From: Prostheceraeus crozeri
Lineage: Eukaryota > Platyhelminthes > Polycladida > Euryleptidae
Direction of reading: 5' to 3'
Length of the DNA: 64,000 nt
Assembly: GCA_907163375.1 (NCBI GenBank)
Contig: CAJQUW010003042.1
Span: forward strand, 62,001-126,000
Below the pieces are notes generated by a model. The model saw only the letters and a list, made by a program, of their open reading frames with translations. It made no database searches and was not told the origin of the DNA. The first letter of the stretch is position 1. The number at the start of each line of letters is the position of its first letter. The translations under genes and the position numbers were made by a program. Positions 20,060 through 32,108 of the stretch are shown piece by piece.

Positions 20060-22878
20060 CTTTTATAAAGTCTTTTTTTAGCTTTGAAAAGCCTGGACGG
20101 GTTCCTGAAGTCCCCCGCTAATTGAAATGATCTAAAACGATATCATCATTAATGCTGGTGCTGACATATTTTTGCTATTTCATATGTTCATTAATAGAAC
20201 CCCTTGAGCAGTGCATTTTTACCTGGGAGGTCCACCTTAGGGCTTAAGAGCATGCTTGTGTTATCTTGTAGGGTTACCTTACTTCACTGGTTGAGCCGCT
20301 GGTTCGAACGCCACAAGCAGGCAGAAACATTCCTCGTGATGTCTGCATCAGTTGAGATTTGATAAATGTACTAATAACCATGTTAGCTGGCAAAACACAC
20401 GAGACATTTTCAAGAAACATTGCGAGGAAAATATTGAAATATTCAAATTTCAGCTACATTAGAACGGTAAAACATTGCAATTTGGAATGTTTGGTGTCTA
20501 TCCGATTAATTCACTAGATCCACTTCTTGTGATAATGATATTTTTGGACGGTAGTGGCTGGAAGAGTGTTCCCCACTTCATTAGTTTGATGCACCGGGGA
20601 GATCCTAGGACATCAAACATTATCTCAGAGTCGCACAAAGGAAGTATAATGAGAATAAAACATTCATTCACGCAACAAACGAATCTAAGGCAGCAATGTC
20701 TAGAGAGATGAATGTGATGCATAAAAACTGTAAATTTCATTGTCAACATTATCCAATTTTCCCATTTAACACTGCAATCTCAGATAGTGAATGTTTGCTT
20801 TCTAAGTTTTCTTTTCTGCAAAAGTCACTGGTGAATAAAGTGCAGACATGTTTGCTCTCGAGAAACAGCCTTTATAATAATTAATGACTGTTTACCAGAC
20901 ATGTTTTCCAGACGCTGATATCCTCTAGTCAAGATAAAATATTTCTCAATGCATCATTGTCATTGCATGAAATTTTAGTCATTTATTTTACGCAACATTA
21001 ACCGTATTTTTCCAACAGATCAGCTTGTCAGAGATTCCGTTGTTTGATTCCGCGTCAGCTTGTCAATTTTCTAGAAGTGATTGAACAATCAGATCGATGA
21101 ACTCTTGCATGCTTCCAAACAGAGGTTTGATGCTAAAACGGATGCAATGCTACTTCTTGGACGCGCGTCGTCATGCCAACAGAATCTAACCGATGGTGAC
21201 TACCGGTGCCTACGAATGGTTAGGGACCTCTACCTTGTCGGCGTGCTTCGGATGTTATTCAGCCATTCTACATGTACATGTAGTCCAGGCAGAATGAAAG
21301 TCAGATTTCCAATTTTTAATGTTTATAATTGCAGCTGGTTAAATCCTCGGACTTTTGTATTGTACAGAGGCCAAGATAAAGGACTTGCATGCATGTAGGT
21401 TGGAATCATGCATCTGAAGATGATAGAACTTCCGATCTGACTTCTTAAAAAGACTATCGTCCCTGGAAATTACTAGACTTTATATGAAATTGTTTATTTG
21501 CTTACATGAAATTAACACCTACCGGGTATATGGAAATTCGTTTATTTTTCCTTTTGTTTCAAAAAAATATTTCTTCTCTTCATCTCTACGATTGATTGCC
21601 CTCAATGCAATGTCTAGTACTTATTCAAACACTGATCATATTTGTATTCAATCTTTTATCAATCCATTTTCCTCGCCTTTTTGTCAAGGGCGAGGAGATG
21701 TTGTCTCAAAACGAAGGAAAACGATTTTTCTAAAAACAAGTATCTAAAATTAAGTTATTTCGTTTCTTGTTTGATGCTGCTGATGCAGTTTCCAGCTCTT
21801 CGACTACTAGAGAAACGTTCAGTGATCAAACCTTTTCACTGGAAGAATCCTTGGGTGATGAGGGTACAATGAGGTGGCAATACGTCATAAAAATCAATTT
21901 ATGAAGAATCTCACAAAAAGCCGCTTCTCACGTCTAGACATGGTTTTCTTTCCAAACTTTCCTATTTCAGTAGGCTAACCTTTTTGCGTCTCATTATGAT
22001 ACGAAACGGAAAGTTATATTTCGTAGCTGACTGCGGCTCTAAGTCGGGAGATCAAAGGATTCATCAGGCATAATAGTAGTAAAATGTGTTGCTGTAACTC
22101 TTCTAATATAATCCACTTCTGTCTGACATGTATCAGTTTACAATAATTTTCAAAGTAAATTGAGTTCAGAAGGTTCAAAAGAAATCAGGTGAACGATTAA
22201 ATTACATGCGCGCAAATACACTTTCCTGATACTCAATAATTTATTATCGCATTTTTTCTTGTCTTATGTACGTTGTCGCTTAATTCTGACAGTACAATGG
22301 AACGTCTGTTTCAGACAATGTAGAAAATGAACAGTTGGAATATCCCTGATAATCATCTTCCAGTTTTTCCTTTCACAAAACAGATCAAACATGACTGGCA
22401 ATTCCTCCATAGACGCCTTTCTTAGTTATCCATTTGCTAACCTCTCACAGCTCTTCAACTCAAAGTTCTCATGCAGATGAAATACGAGACATATTCGAAG
22501 TTTGACAGAAAACAGAGTCACATCCTTGAATAGAATTCGGCTTATTTCACACGCAACTGTCGCTAGCTGACGATTAACGCTACAATTCTTAGTAATTGGA
22601 TGCCTAGAAGGCGTTGACGATGCTTATCATAACATCATAAAGTGCGACTAGTCTTTCTGTTGAGAAAACAATACTATTCATTGCATCTCCTTGTTGAATT
22701 TTACTTGTGTTTGTAGTTGTAAGCAAATTGTGAACATGTCAAGTATGAACTTCATTTTATTTACTTCTGAATGCAAGAAGTGTCAATCAAATGAATCCTA
22801 ATATTTAATAAGGAAAATATAGAAAAAATATTGAAAAATGATTTAAATTGAATGAAGCATTTCTAAAGATCACTGATG
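20060..22878. other. No gene recognised
   Basis: A B-box-like CTGGTTCGAACGCCA near 20300 may be the end of a decayed tRNA-derived repeat. The plus-strand frame 21081-21398 (105 codons) is the longest and has no domain I recognise. The remainder is ordinary AT-rich sequence. Confidence 0.4.
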
Positions 22879-23061
22879 TCATTTTCTCTTTCTGTTTGTG
22901 CAGCTGCTGTAAAGAAAGCAAAGTTGTAGCATTTGAATTGTTGTAAGCCTGTCTATTATGTGATCAGTTGCATCTTCGTGACACAAGACGAGTGTCGCGG
23001 TGAGAACATTGCAAATAAGAACAAATATAATCAATAATGGTGATGACATTTTAAAGCACAA
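22879..23061 (-). CDS. Short ORF with hydrophobic N-terminus, unknown
   Basis: From the Met at about 23049 the minus strand encodes MSSPLLIIFVLICNVLTATL, which would serve as a signal peptide or a single transmembrane helix. It is followed by a polar stretch (CHEDATDHIIDRLTTIQ). The preceding bases (AAA before ATG) suit a eukaryotic start. It could be the first exon of a secreted protein, a last membrane segment of a larger protein, or chance. The 60-codon length and lack of a clear donor keep confidence low. Confidence 0.18.
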   Translation of the reverse strand: MCFKMSSPLLIIFVLICNVLTATLVLCHEDATDHIIDRLTTIQMLQLCFLYSSCTNRKRK

Positions 23062-23239
23062 TTAAACGCTCGGCAAAGTTGATAAAGGTTTTGCTAAACC
23101 GAGCAGTGTGTGTAAGGGGTGCCCTGATATTGGAAGCGTCGGGCAGAGGCGTGTTCTGATCCCTAGAGAAAGATTGAGGGGGTCTTTTGCACCTATTGTT
23201 GGTTACAGTTGGAAGATGGAAAGTCATAAGGACTGAAAA
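23045..23239 (+). CDS. Open stretch without start codon, unknown
   Basis: About 60 codons are open on the plus strand, with less AT-rich codon use than the surroundings. It includes CKGCPDIGSVGQRRVLIPRE and ends at a stop near 23239. There is no ATG near its 5' side and no recognised domain. It could be a piece of an exon or a decayed transposon; I cannot tell. Confidence 0.12.
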
Positions 23240-23344
23240 ATGTGGCAGTTTGCTTTTCAACATGAAAGCAACGCCTATATCATAGGAGATTGCGTGAACG
23301 AAACATAGCATTTGTACAACATAGCGACTGAACAATTGGCACAC

Positions 23345-26300
23345 TTTAAGTTCCTGAAAATGAATATAAACGTCTGATCATTTGAAAGTCCAAGATAAGT
23401 CGGATGATAATTTTGTGTTAAAACTAATCTGCGTAGAATTAAGAAACGGTGTTGAAAAAATCTGTAGCTATATGAAATTCACGTTAACCTCAGAAATGTT
23501 CTCCTTCAGATTAATGTCCTTCACGAATAGTCTCTCTTGAATGCTCCACAGAAGAGAGCTTTCCGTGTGAATTCAGAGATATCAGCTGGCCTTTCACAAT
23601 AATGCATCCACAAGGTTTGGATGTTGGTCAAATGATTGACAATTTAAAACTGCACACGGAGGCACACTTGGCACGTTTCTCCTTCAAATTCTAGCGACAG
23701 ACATTTTAAAATTTTCTTGTGCATTTCTCAAATTCATTTGTGAGCAGCATGCTGGCTACATTGGCTTCCATATTATGGTCGCCACAGTCATTTGAATTAG
23801 TGCATATATGTGGAATTATTTCGATATTCACAATTAAAGCAATCTGAGGAGATTATTGCAGCAATTTAATGATCGAAATCAATGAAACATTTTCTTCTTA
23901 AATGTAGCTATTGCCTGAAAATTCGAAAGTGTCCATTTGTGCTATTGTAAGAAGAAGCCATTTCTTATGTAATCTGTACTGTATCCGAGTGTTTCTCCTT
24001 TGGCAAAGCTGAGTGACATGTGGTCATTATTGCTGTAACATCCTATCGAAAAGTCTGGAGGGCCGCCAAAGACGGTATTAAAACATCATGACCATTCTGT
24101 ACCAAATTTGATAGAATGCAGCACAAGAAATATGTGTCAAAACTGGGAAGTTTTGGTAAAAAAGAGGCGAAAATGCCATTTCTCGAGGCAACAATTATAG
24201 ACGTCAAAATACCTATTGCGAAAGCAGTCGCTTTCTGGGGATTTGACTTTTGTCTTTGAATTGTACTCACCCTCTTCTATTTTGCACATAATTGTTTTGC
24301 TATTCTGTTTCTATAAATACGACGTACGGCTTGACCATAGTTGCCGAAAGGCCTCACGTTGATTCACTTTAAGATGACCTTAAAAGGTCATGAAACGATC
24401 TATTTTTAGTCTTCCTTTGCATCTGTCTACCCAAAGGACATATCAACCTTAACAGTATACAGAGAGGTCGCTCTTGAAAGTTATGCTTTATTGAATTTCT
24501 CGACAGTCAATGAATCTTCAAACTGCTTGAATAGCTCTCTTTACAAGCAGCACTGACATTTCGAATTTTGATGAGCTGAATGATCATCTGATTTGACTTT
24601 TTAAAAAGAGGATAAATGCATTTCTTTGAAAATTCTTTAAAAGTATGAAAACTATTTGCTGATCTCTTAAAGTCCTCGAAATTACTACAGGTAATATAAA
24701 TGTCAGTTTGTTAAGGAGAATGATCAATTATTTATTCCAAAATATCATTTTGATATCCCTTATCAAGCAGACAGATGTACAAGAACATTCATCGCCAGAA
24801 CGCTAAAAATAGATTCTCCATAATCTCATTCCATGACTTAGTATAGAAATTACTGTGGCGCCGTTGGCATCAGCCAAATGTTAACACCACATTGAAATTA
24901 TAAGCAAAGGTTCTATCCCGACACATCCCTTCATTAGTTGGGTTCAGAGAGAACTTATGATTTCAACATGACGTTCTTAATTGTTGATTGCGAGATTTGT
25001 CTCTGAATAATTCAATTTGAACGAAAAATGATTGCATCATAGATGATTTAAATATCTGTTGTGTTAGGTGATTTGCGGATTTATTTCATGTCAAGATTCA
25101 CCCATTACGAACAGATGGAATGAAAATTCGATAACTGTTACACATTTAGTCATTTTGACAGTCGTGATTAATGCAAACTGCAGAGATTTGCGTCAAATTA
25201 GTGATCGAAATCAATGAATTAGTTTTCAATCCGCTGAATCGTGTCACATGGTTGTTTGAGTGGAAGATGTCCGCGATCATGTAACTTATTCAACAGCAAA
25301 CTGATGACAATCCTCAGATAAAATTGATCAATGCGTGGTTGGATGTGCAGTGGACTGAGTTTGAAAGGCACCATGAAACTGGACGCGCAGCGAGCGGTAA
25401 GACCGGCAAGATACATTGTACCTGTGATTAGCTTCAAGTCTCTAATCACTAACTTTACATGAATCTTGATCACAGGCAATTTTTGGTGTCCATGTGGGCA
25501 CCCCATGGTGATGGACACAGTGTAGAAACATGCAGACCTGCAGCTAGCTACAAACAAAGTTATTTGGAATTCTTCGACATTCGAAAGGACACAAAATTCG
25601 ATCTTCAGGTATTCGTTGCAAGTCGCCTTACCAGGTACATTGCACCATTCTTTTCACATGGTCTCTAGGAAGTGAATCGCAGCGTGCTAGCTTCCTGGAC
25701 GTGTCTGTAAACACAATCGGCTTCTGTTTTTGTACACGCGGTAGAGTGACGTAATTCTCCAGAGCAATGAAGCAATAAAAGGAGCTGAACGGACTGCTAG
25801 AGTTTTCTTAATTACATGTACATGTACAATAAGTCAGTTCTAATGTTCCTAGTAGATCATTTTGAAAAGGTTGTAGCATTTTTTTTAATTTCGTTATCAA
25901 AAATTATCCAATTACTTGAAAGTTTTAACGCACGAAAAAACATAGCTAGTACGGCACCTAATTCCATCGAATTATTAATTCTATTGAATTATATTCCATT
26001 GCTTAGACAATTGGCATAGTATGCACTCGGAACACACACTGTCTTCTTGTTTCTGTGTTGTGAAAAGTCTCTCCAAGTATTTTTATCCACTTTTTTTCGA
26101 AATAAGCAAAAGTGCTAGGCGAAGCTAGTACGCTGGTTTTCTCTAGCTCATTCATGTTTTTAAAAATATCGGGTGGATGAAAACACTTGGACAAACTTTT
26201 CACGACAGTAAAGCTATAAGCAATTACATACACCTCTCGTAGGCCACTGTCAACTACATTGATTTCTGCTAGATTTAGCGATGACTTAGCACATTTATTC

Positions 26301-26974
26301 CTACATTTAAAAAAATAAATATTTGAGACTCCAAGTTTGGAGGTGAAATTTAAGTTCGGTATTGTCGATTGAGAATCTACTTTGCATGATAAATCATTTA
26401 GTTCATCATCAAAAATGAATGAAACAGATATCTACATATCTATTGTAGTACATGGGATATGTAAATTTTGTTTTCGTTCGATAGGACATGTTAGATCTTT
26501 CAGCTTATTGATTACACAATGCGAAGTACATCCAAACGTTCACAACATTATTAGATGGAGGCTCCATGATGTTTCATAATAAATTGACGATAGAAATCTT
26601 AACACCCACATGGTTTGTAACGGCGGAACGAGTAACTGGCGGCTTGCAGAAATTACCCATAAATCTCAGTTCGATGAAATATCAGCACTGCTTTCTAGTA
26701 GACCGGCTCTTTAGATGTTGATGTTTTTTACATGAACGCTGCGCCTTTTATCATCTTTTAAACCATTGAACATAATGCAAAGTTAATGAATAGAAATGTC
26801 TCAGTCAAAAAAGTAAATACATTTTCATCATCGAAGTCCATAAACAGTAAATCTCATTTCGAGGTCAATTGCATTCATGAACGTAAACCTAATTAATCGA
26901 CTGATCATTAGTTTGCGATATGTAGAAAACTTAATTTCACTATCATATTCGAATTTAATGTGCTAATAAGTCGA
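23345..26974. other. No gene recognised
   Basis: The largest frame is 25219-25557 (-, 112 codons). Its C-terminal half (LLLNKLHDRGHLPLK) faintly recalls the end of the ligand-binding lobe of ionotropic glutamate receptors, but the spacing is wrong. A minus-strand frame at 26003-26233 is polar and unassigned. No transposon ends were found. Confidence 0.35.
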
Positions 26975-27535
26975 AACCTGATTGTGAGGAGTAGTGATCC
27001 AGTCAGCGGCATCTAGGCCTCTATCCTGAGGAACAGTGATCCAGTCAGCGGCATCTAAGCCTTCATGGTGAGGAGATTGATCCAGTCAGCGCCATACAAG
27101 CCTCCATTGTGAGGAGTAGTTATCCTGTCAGCGGCATCCAAGCCTGCAAAGTGAGGAGCAAATGATCCAGTCAGCGGCATCCAAGCCTCTGTTGTGAGGA
27201 GCAAATGATCCAGTCAGCGGCATCCAAATCTCTATTGTGAGGAGTAGTTATCCAGTCAGCGGCATCTAGGCCTCCATTGTGAGGAGTAGTGATCCAGTCA
27301 GCGCCATCCAAGCCCCCATGGTGAGGAGTAGTGATCCAGTCAGCGGCATCTAAGCCTCCATGGTGGGTAGTAGTGATCCAGTCAGCGCCATACAAGCCTC
27401 CAATGTGAGGAGTAGTTATCCAGTCAGCGGCATCTAGGCCTCCATTGTGAGGAGTAGTGATCCAGTCAGCGCCATCCAAGCCCCCATGGTGAGGAGTAGT
27501 GATCCAGGCAGGGCCATCTAAGTCTCAATAGTCTG
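26975..27535. repeat. 42-bp tandem satellite, ~13 units
   Basis: The word TCCAGTCAGCG(G/C)CAT recurs at 26999, 27041, 27081, 27123, 27166, 27209, 27251, 27293, 27335, 27377, 27419, 27461 and 27503. Spacing is 42 bp with three exceptions (40, 43, 43). Each unit also contains GTGAGGAGTAGTGA and AAGCCTCCAT. From 27171 to 27479 the minus strand is open because 42 is divisible by three, giving a 14-residue repeat around ADWITTPHNGGLD. The upstream units break the frame, so coding is unlikely. Single decayed units lie near 27580 and 27635-27675. Confidence 0.92.
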
Positions 27536-28389
27536 ACGAGAAGTGAACAAATTATCGCCAACCAAGTCACCATCGAAGTAGTCATGACCCAATCAGTGCC
27601 CCTTATAATTCACTGAGATTAGAGCTTACTTAGTCAGCAGCACCATCCAAGCCTCAACTGCGAGGAGAAGTGAGTCAGTTATCAACGTCTTTAATCGGCT
27701 ATAATAATAATGGATGTATATTTTGGCAAATGAAAATCGAAGCAGTGCATCAAGTCAGGTAATGGGTACAAATAACTAAAAGTTAATAAGCAAGTAAAAG
27801 TTACAGAGGTACTTGTCGAGTAATTCAATCATTTAGGGGTCGGAATTTAAGTTTTGGACATTCATAATTGTAGAATTCGCAAACCTTACGAAAGAACGAA
27901 TCACCAAGTCGTTTCGTGCGATGATAAGGTAACAGGAATCTACCGTAAGATGACATCGGAGGTAGCAGATCATTAAGGATATTATTATACGAGAAAATGA
28001 TATATATGAAACACAAAAACTCTGCACACTTCACCCAATTTTAGAAATATCAATACAGAAATAAAAATCGAAAAATTGAATTCAATGTCTTTGCTTAAGA
28101 AAATTTATTCGTTATTCATAGTCTAGATAAGCACACGTTTGTGATTTTCCTCCAATTTCTCAAAATTTGTGTTTCTAATTTCAGTAACATTTCGAGATCT
28201 CAAAATCAATCATTTCACTCTTTCATGTGCAGTAATTCATTATCGGTGGATCAATGAGCTGAAGTCATTGATTTAATAGAAGAGTATGTGTTTTCCTCGT
28301 TGTCATGTTTCTGTATATATACATTCAACAAATAGACACAAAAGAACACAGTGTGCTGATTCATGCTACACTTCCTGCTTATTATCTCC
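27536..28389. other. No gene recognised
   Basis: It contains outlying decayed satellite units (to about 27675) and ordinary AT-rich DNA. Minus frames 27825-28034 overlap each other and carry no motif. Confidence 0.4.
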
Positions 28390-28532
28390 CATGGAGTGTC
28401 ATCTATTGCGTTGAAATCTCGCAGCAATGAATAGTTATCTTGACGCTTTAATTCTTCAAATGTCTGATACGGAATTGTATCGTCTGCTATAGTGAATAAT
28501 GTTAGCGTCATTGAGAGAAGATTTATAAACAT
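28390..28532 (-). CDS. Possible exon, ionotropic glutamate receptor-like
   Basis: On the minus strand the frame reads NLLSMTLTLFTIADD, then IPYQTFEELKRQDNY and a later DDTPWEI. In ionotropic glutamate-type receptors the end of the third membrane segment (N-L-x-S-x-L-T) is followed by P-F-x-T-F-E-E-L and a D-x-Y motif entering the second ligand-binding lobe; this order and spacing are similar. A branch-point-like CTAAC and acceptor TATAGCAG lie just before the ADD residues, so part of the upstream similarity may be intronic. No neighbouring exons could be confirmed. It may be a lone exon, a pseudogene piece, or chance similarity. Confidence 0.28.
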
Positions 28533-28628
28533 CAGATAAAGTTACTTACAAGCAGAATATTGCTCTTACAATCCTTCTTAGTATGAAATATTAATGAATG
28601 AAAAATATCAACGCATAGCAGTTCGACC

Positions 28629-29153
28629 CACAGAATTAGATTGTTTAATCGTATCACTTTGATAGAAGTGCAAACTGATTCAAACAGATGGCGCATGCAG
28701 GAACTTAATAAGTGGGCAAAAAGAAATTTTCAATGCCTTAGAGATAGGAAAAATAGTCGTGCGTCGCTTGCGGATTGCTCTGAATTCCTTCAAAATGCTC
28801 CGATCCCTGCGATTGTTTCAGATTCGAGGAATTCAGATCATTGCGCAAAGCTTTTCTCGATCATGTTGGCCCCTCCGATCATTGTAAAAAAAGTTAGCAG
28901 GCGCATGAAAAAACGTTCACAAACTTCTCTGCAGAACTTGACATCGTCTGTGTCTCTTTGCTGTGTGATCCGGTTGATAACAGTCACTGAAACTTTGCAC
29001 AATTTGGCGTGTTCAATGTTGAACTGGCTGCTCATTGTTCGATTGCTATGGTATTATGTCAGCAGATTGTGGCAATCCATTTCACTTACGTTACATGTTC
29101 CAATGTTCTCTTTCTAGTTAAACAGAAGAAGAGACGACCTGTCTAATTCTGTG
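28629..29153 (+). mobile_element. MITE family A, copy A2
   Basis: It has the same termini as A1 (CACAGAATTAGA at both ends) and a perfect 8-bp duplication GTTCGACC at 28621-28628 and 29154-29161. It is in the same orientation as A1 and very similar throughout. Minus-strand frame 28838-29035 matches the A1 frame (HAKLCKVSVTVINRI, then VCERFFMRLLTF). It is non-autonomous, with no transposase domain recognised. Confidence 0.88.
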
Positions 29154-29161
29154 GTTCGACC

Positions 29162-30053
29162 GCTTTCGGTTTTTGCTGCAGTTCAAGATTAAAGTGTGTG
29201 ATTTCAGGTTTTGGCAGCTTCCAACTTTGAGGAGATTTCAAAATCAAACCAAGAAATTTTGTATTCCAATGAACTGAATTTTGTTATTTTTTCAAACTTT
29301 TTTGTTTAAAAATTTATGGAATTATTCACTTTTGAATATCAGCCAATATATTAATCAAGAACATAACTATTACTAATCTCAAACTCTCTTAGCATTGAAT
29401 TCATATCATGTCGGGTTAGAGCAAGACATGAAGGCATGCAAGTATTCTGCTTCGTTTTCCTTTGATCAATACTGTAAGAAGCTCGGCAGCACGTCGAGCT
29501 TATATAGTATAGACGGGTTGAGTTTCCTGCCACTTCTTGGCATTGAGTCTTCGCACCCAATATTTGATATAACGAATTAAATTATCACTGATCTGAGCTG
29601 ATACTGATCTGAGCCTTTTAGTCTCTGAGCGGGGTCTAACGTCACTCTTTCGTCGATTAACTGCTCACCCGACTACTTCCATGTCAATAAATTAGGAAAT
29701 GAATTTTACTGAGAAAAATGAAACCGTTTAGCTTCAACTGGTCAACACAACAGAAATTTTAATTAAACACTTGATTTTCATGCCTTTGTGATTCAATGAA
29801 AGTTTTGATGAGTTTCATAAGTGTCACTCAGATCAAGTATTATACTCAAAAATTTGTCAAAACATCTGTAAGCATATATAAATGCTATTGACATAGTCTG
29901 AATTGAGATAACAGGTGATTCACTTTTCACTTGATCTTCCTAGCGAAGAAATGTTAGCAGATTATACCTTACAACTTATTAAACGTCATAAATTTGCGAT
30001 GAGTTTTTACAATCAATAAGAATACTTGCTTCAATTTGTCTTCCTTCATGTAT
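29162..30053. other. No gene recognised
   Basis: Short overlapping frames on both strands at 29351-29580 have no motif. There is no repeat boundary. Confidence 0.4.
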
Positions 30054-30105
30054 GGCCGAAAGAAAAGCCGAAAGAAAAGGTCGAAAGAAAGGCCGAAAGA
30101 AAAGC
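30054..30105. repeat. Short tandem repeat (GCCGAAAGAAAA)n, ~4 units
   Basis: GCCGAAAGAAAA, GCCGAAAGAAAA, GGTCGAAAGAAA and GGCCGAAAGAAAA follow in tandem. It is a small minisatellite. Confidence 0.8.
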
Positions 30106-30915
30106 ACAGAATTCTGAGATAAGACGAATAGGATGACCAGTCAAGTTATGTGAGTGTCTTTATTGAGAAAACCTTGCCTATTTTCAATTACAAATGTGCA
30201 AATGATTTGCTTTTTCTATTGACATGAAATATAGGTCAAATGAAATCAGTGAATCCTCAATCAGTTTATCTTCCTTATAAAGTACACTCTCAGTAGGAAC
30301 AGTTCGTTAACATTATGTTTTCTTCTTTAAAACAATGACATGAGAGTTGTCTATAAAACGCAACTGCAACTTGGGAGTAAGTTCCTACGATTCAAAATAG
30401 AAAGAAACCTGTCATCACGTTTCTGAATTTAGTAAAGGAGTTAGACTAGGTTGATTATATTAATGAGATTGGGAAGTAAGTGCAAAGCTTTATCCTTGAA
30501 AGAACATGATCTATTCTGCGTATGATGTGATTCCAAGTGCTCTTCTAAGTAAGGTAAAACAGCAAACATCACCCTTCGATATTTTCTGGCAATAGAATCC
30601 AAATGTCAGAGACTTGTCACTTATCCCACTTCACTTGACTTGATTATCCAAAAGCTTAATGTCAAGTAATCGTGAGGAATGAAGTTATCCTAAAATTCAT
30701 GGCATTTTATTGCCGAACGCTATCCTTACGTGTATTGAATATTTGCTTTTGAATATCAGTGGATGCCATGAGTAGATTTGCCTGGCAGGATAGCTCATAA
30801 GGCCAAGGGCCACGATATGGTACGGAGGTACAGAGGTTGGAATTTGTCGGGAGGCACTAACACTCTCACTAGAGATTGCTAATCTTAACCGCATGAGAAC
30901 TGCTAGTGTGTAAAG
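30106..30915. other. No gene recognised
   Basis: I see ordinary AT-rich DNA up to the left end of the hAT-type element. The minus frame 30697-30894 is unassigned. Confidence 0.4.
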
Positions 30916-31368
30916 CAGTGGTTCCCAACCTTTTTATGCCTCAGTACACACGTGAGATCTTACACGTGCGCCGCGAACCACTCTCAGTCAAACTGAGATT
31001 TTGTAAGGCAAACTCACGTAATTTGAAAATCTGTGTTTCAAGATATCGATCTCTGTAGATCTCACGCAGATATCTACATGAATGCTATTTCACGAATTGA
31101 TGCGGTGTCAAATACATGTATCTACGATCAAATACAGGTTGTGGTTCGTTTTTGAAAAAAACGTAGCCTATATTATTTGTAAATACGTTTGGCTTTCCTT
31201 TGTTGAATGCAAATTTCTATGCCATAAGCATTTTCAAAATACGTAATTTTGCCGAGCTGAGCTTCAAGCAAAAATGCAGGGTATTGTTCTGTTGATTTCG
31301 ACCTGTCGGTCGCTCATAGATGTCATTGCATCGCCTGTCGCATTGATGTCCAAACAACTTGATACAAA

Positions 31369-31898
31369 CACCGAATTAGACAGGTCGACTCGTCTTCTGT
31401 TTGACTAGAAAGGAAACATTGGAACATGTACCGTTAATGAATTGGCACAATCTGCTGACTAAATATCATAGCAATCGAACAATGAGCAGCCAATTCAACA
31501 TTAAACACGCCAAATTGTGTAAAGTTTCAGTGACTGTTATCAACCGGATCACACATCAAAGAGACACAGACGATGTCAAGTTCTACAGGGAAGTTTGTGA
31601 ACGTTTTTCCATGCGCCTGCTAACTTTTTTAATAATGATCGGAAGGGCCAACATGATCGAGAAAAGCTTTGCGCAATGATCTGAATTCGTCGAATCTGAA
31701 GGAGTCGTGGCGATCGGAGCATTTTGAAGGAATTCAGAGCAATCCGCAAGCGACGCACGACTATTTTTCCTATCTCTGCAAGGTATTAAAAATTTTAATA
31801 AGTTTTAAATTTTTTTTAATAAGTTCCTGCATGTGCCATTATTTTGATTCAGTTTGCACTTCTAGCAAAGTGATGCGATTAAACAATCTAATTCTGTG
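31369..31898 (-). mobile_element. MITE family A, copy A3 (reverse orientation)
   Basis: This is the reverse-orientation copy of A1/A2, nested in the hAT-type element. Its right end is intact (reverse complement CACAGAATTAGA); the left end is CACCGAATTAGA. Flanks GATACAAA and GATACTTG share five of eight bases, so the duplication has decayed. It contains the longest version of the family frame: 92 codons on the plus strand at 31401-31679, beginning MTRKETLEHVPLMNWHNLLT. Confidence 0.8.
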
Positions 31899-32108
31899 GA
31901 TACTTGATGATCTTGATGTGACTGGATGAAATCTATATATACACGAAGTCTTTTGAGGCCATGTAAAGTGATTGCATCGAATTTCGTTGTCGATTTAATT
32001 TTCTCAAGCTGACTAATACTTCTTCTAATAGATTTGGTGTGCGACATGAATAGATTAAATTATCATCATGATACATGTCGCCTACTTCGGACAGGTATTC
32101 GCGCACTA

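Noticed and set aside
20285..20320. tRNA-derived SINE head at a B-box-like word
   Set aside because: No A-box at the proper distance and no second boundary.
25219..25557. Ionotropic receptor C-terminal lobe exon
   Set aside because: The LSPL...LNKLHDRGHL similarity needs an 11-residue insertion compared with the family and has no clear splice sites.
27171..27479. A 102-residue repeat protein on the minus strand
   Set aside because: It is part of a 42-bp satellite whose other units shift phase; the opening is explained by unit length.
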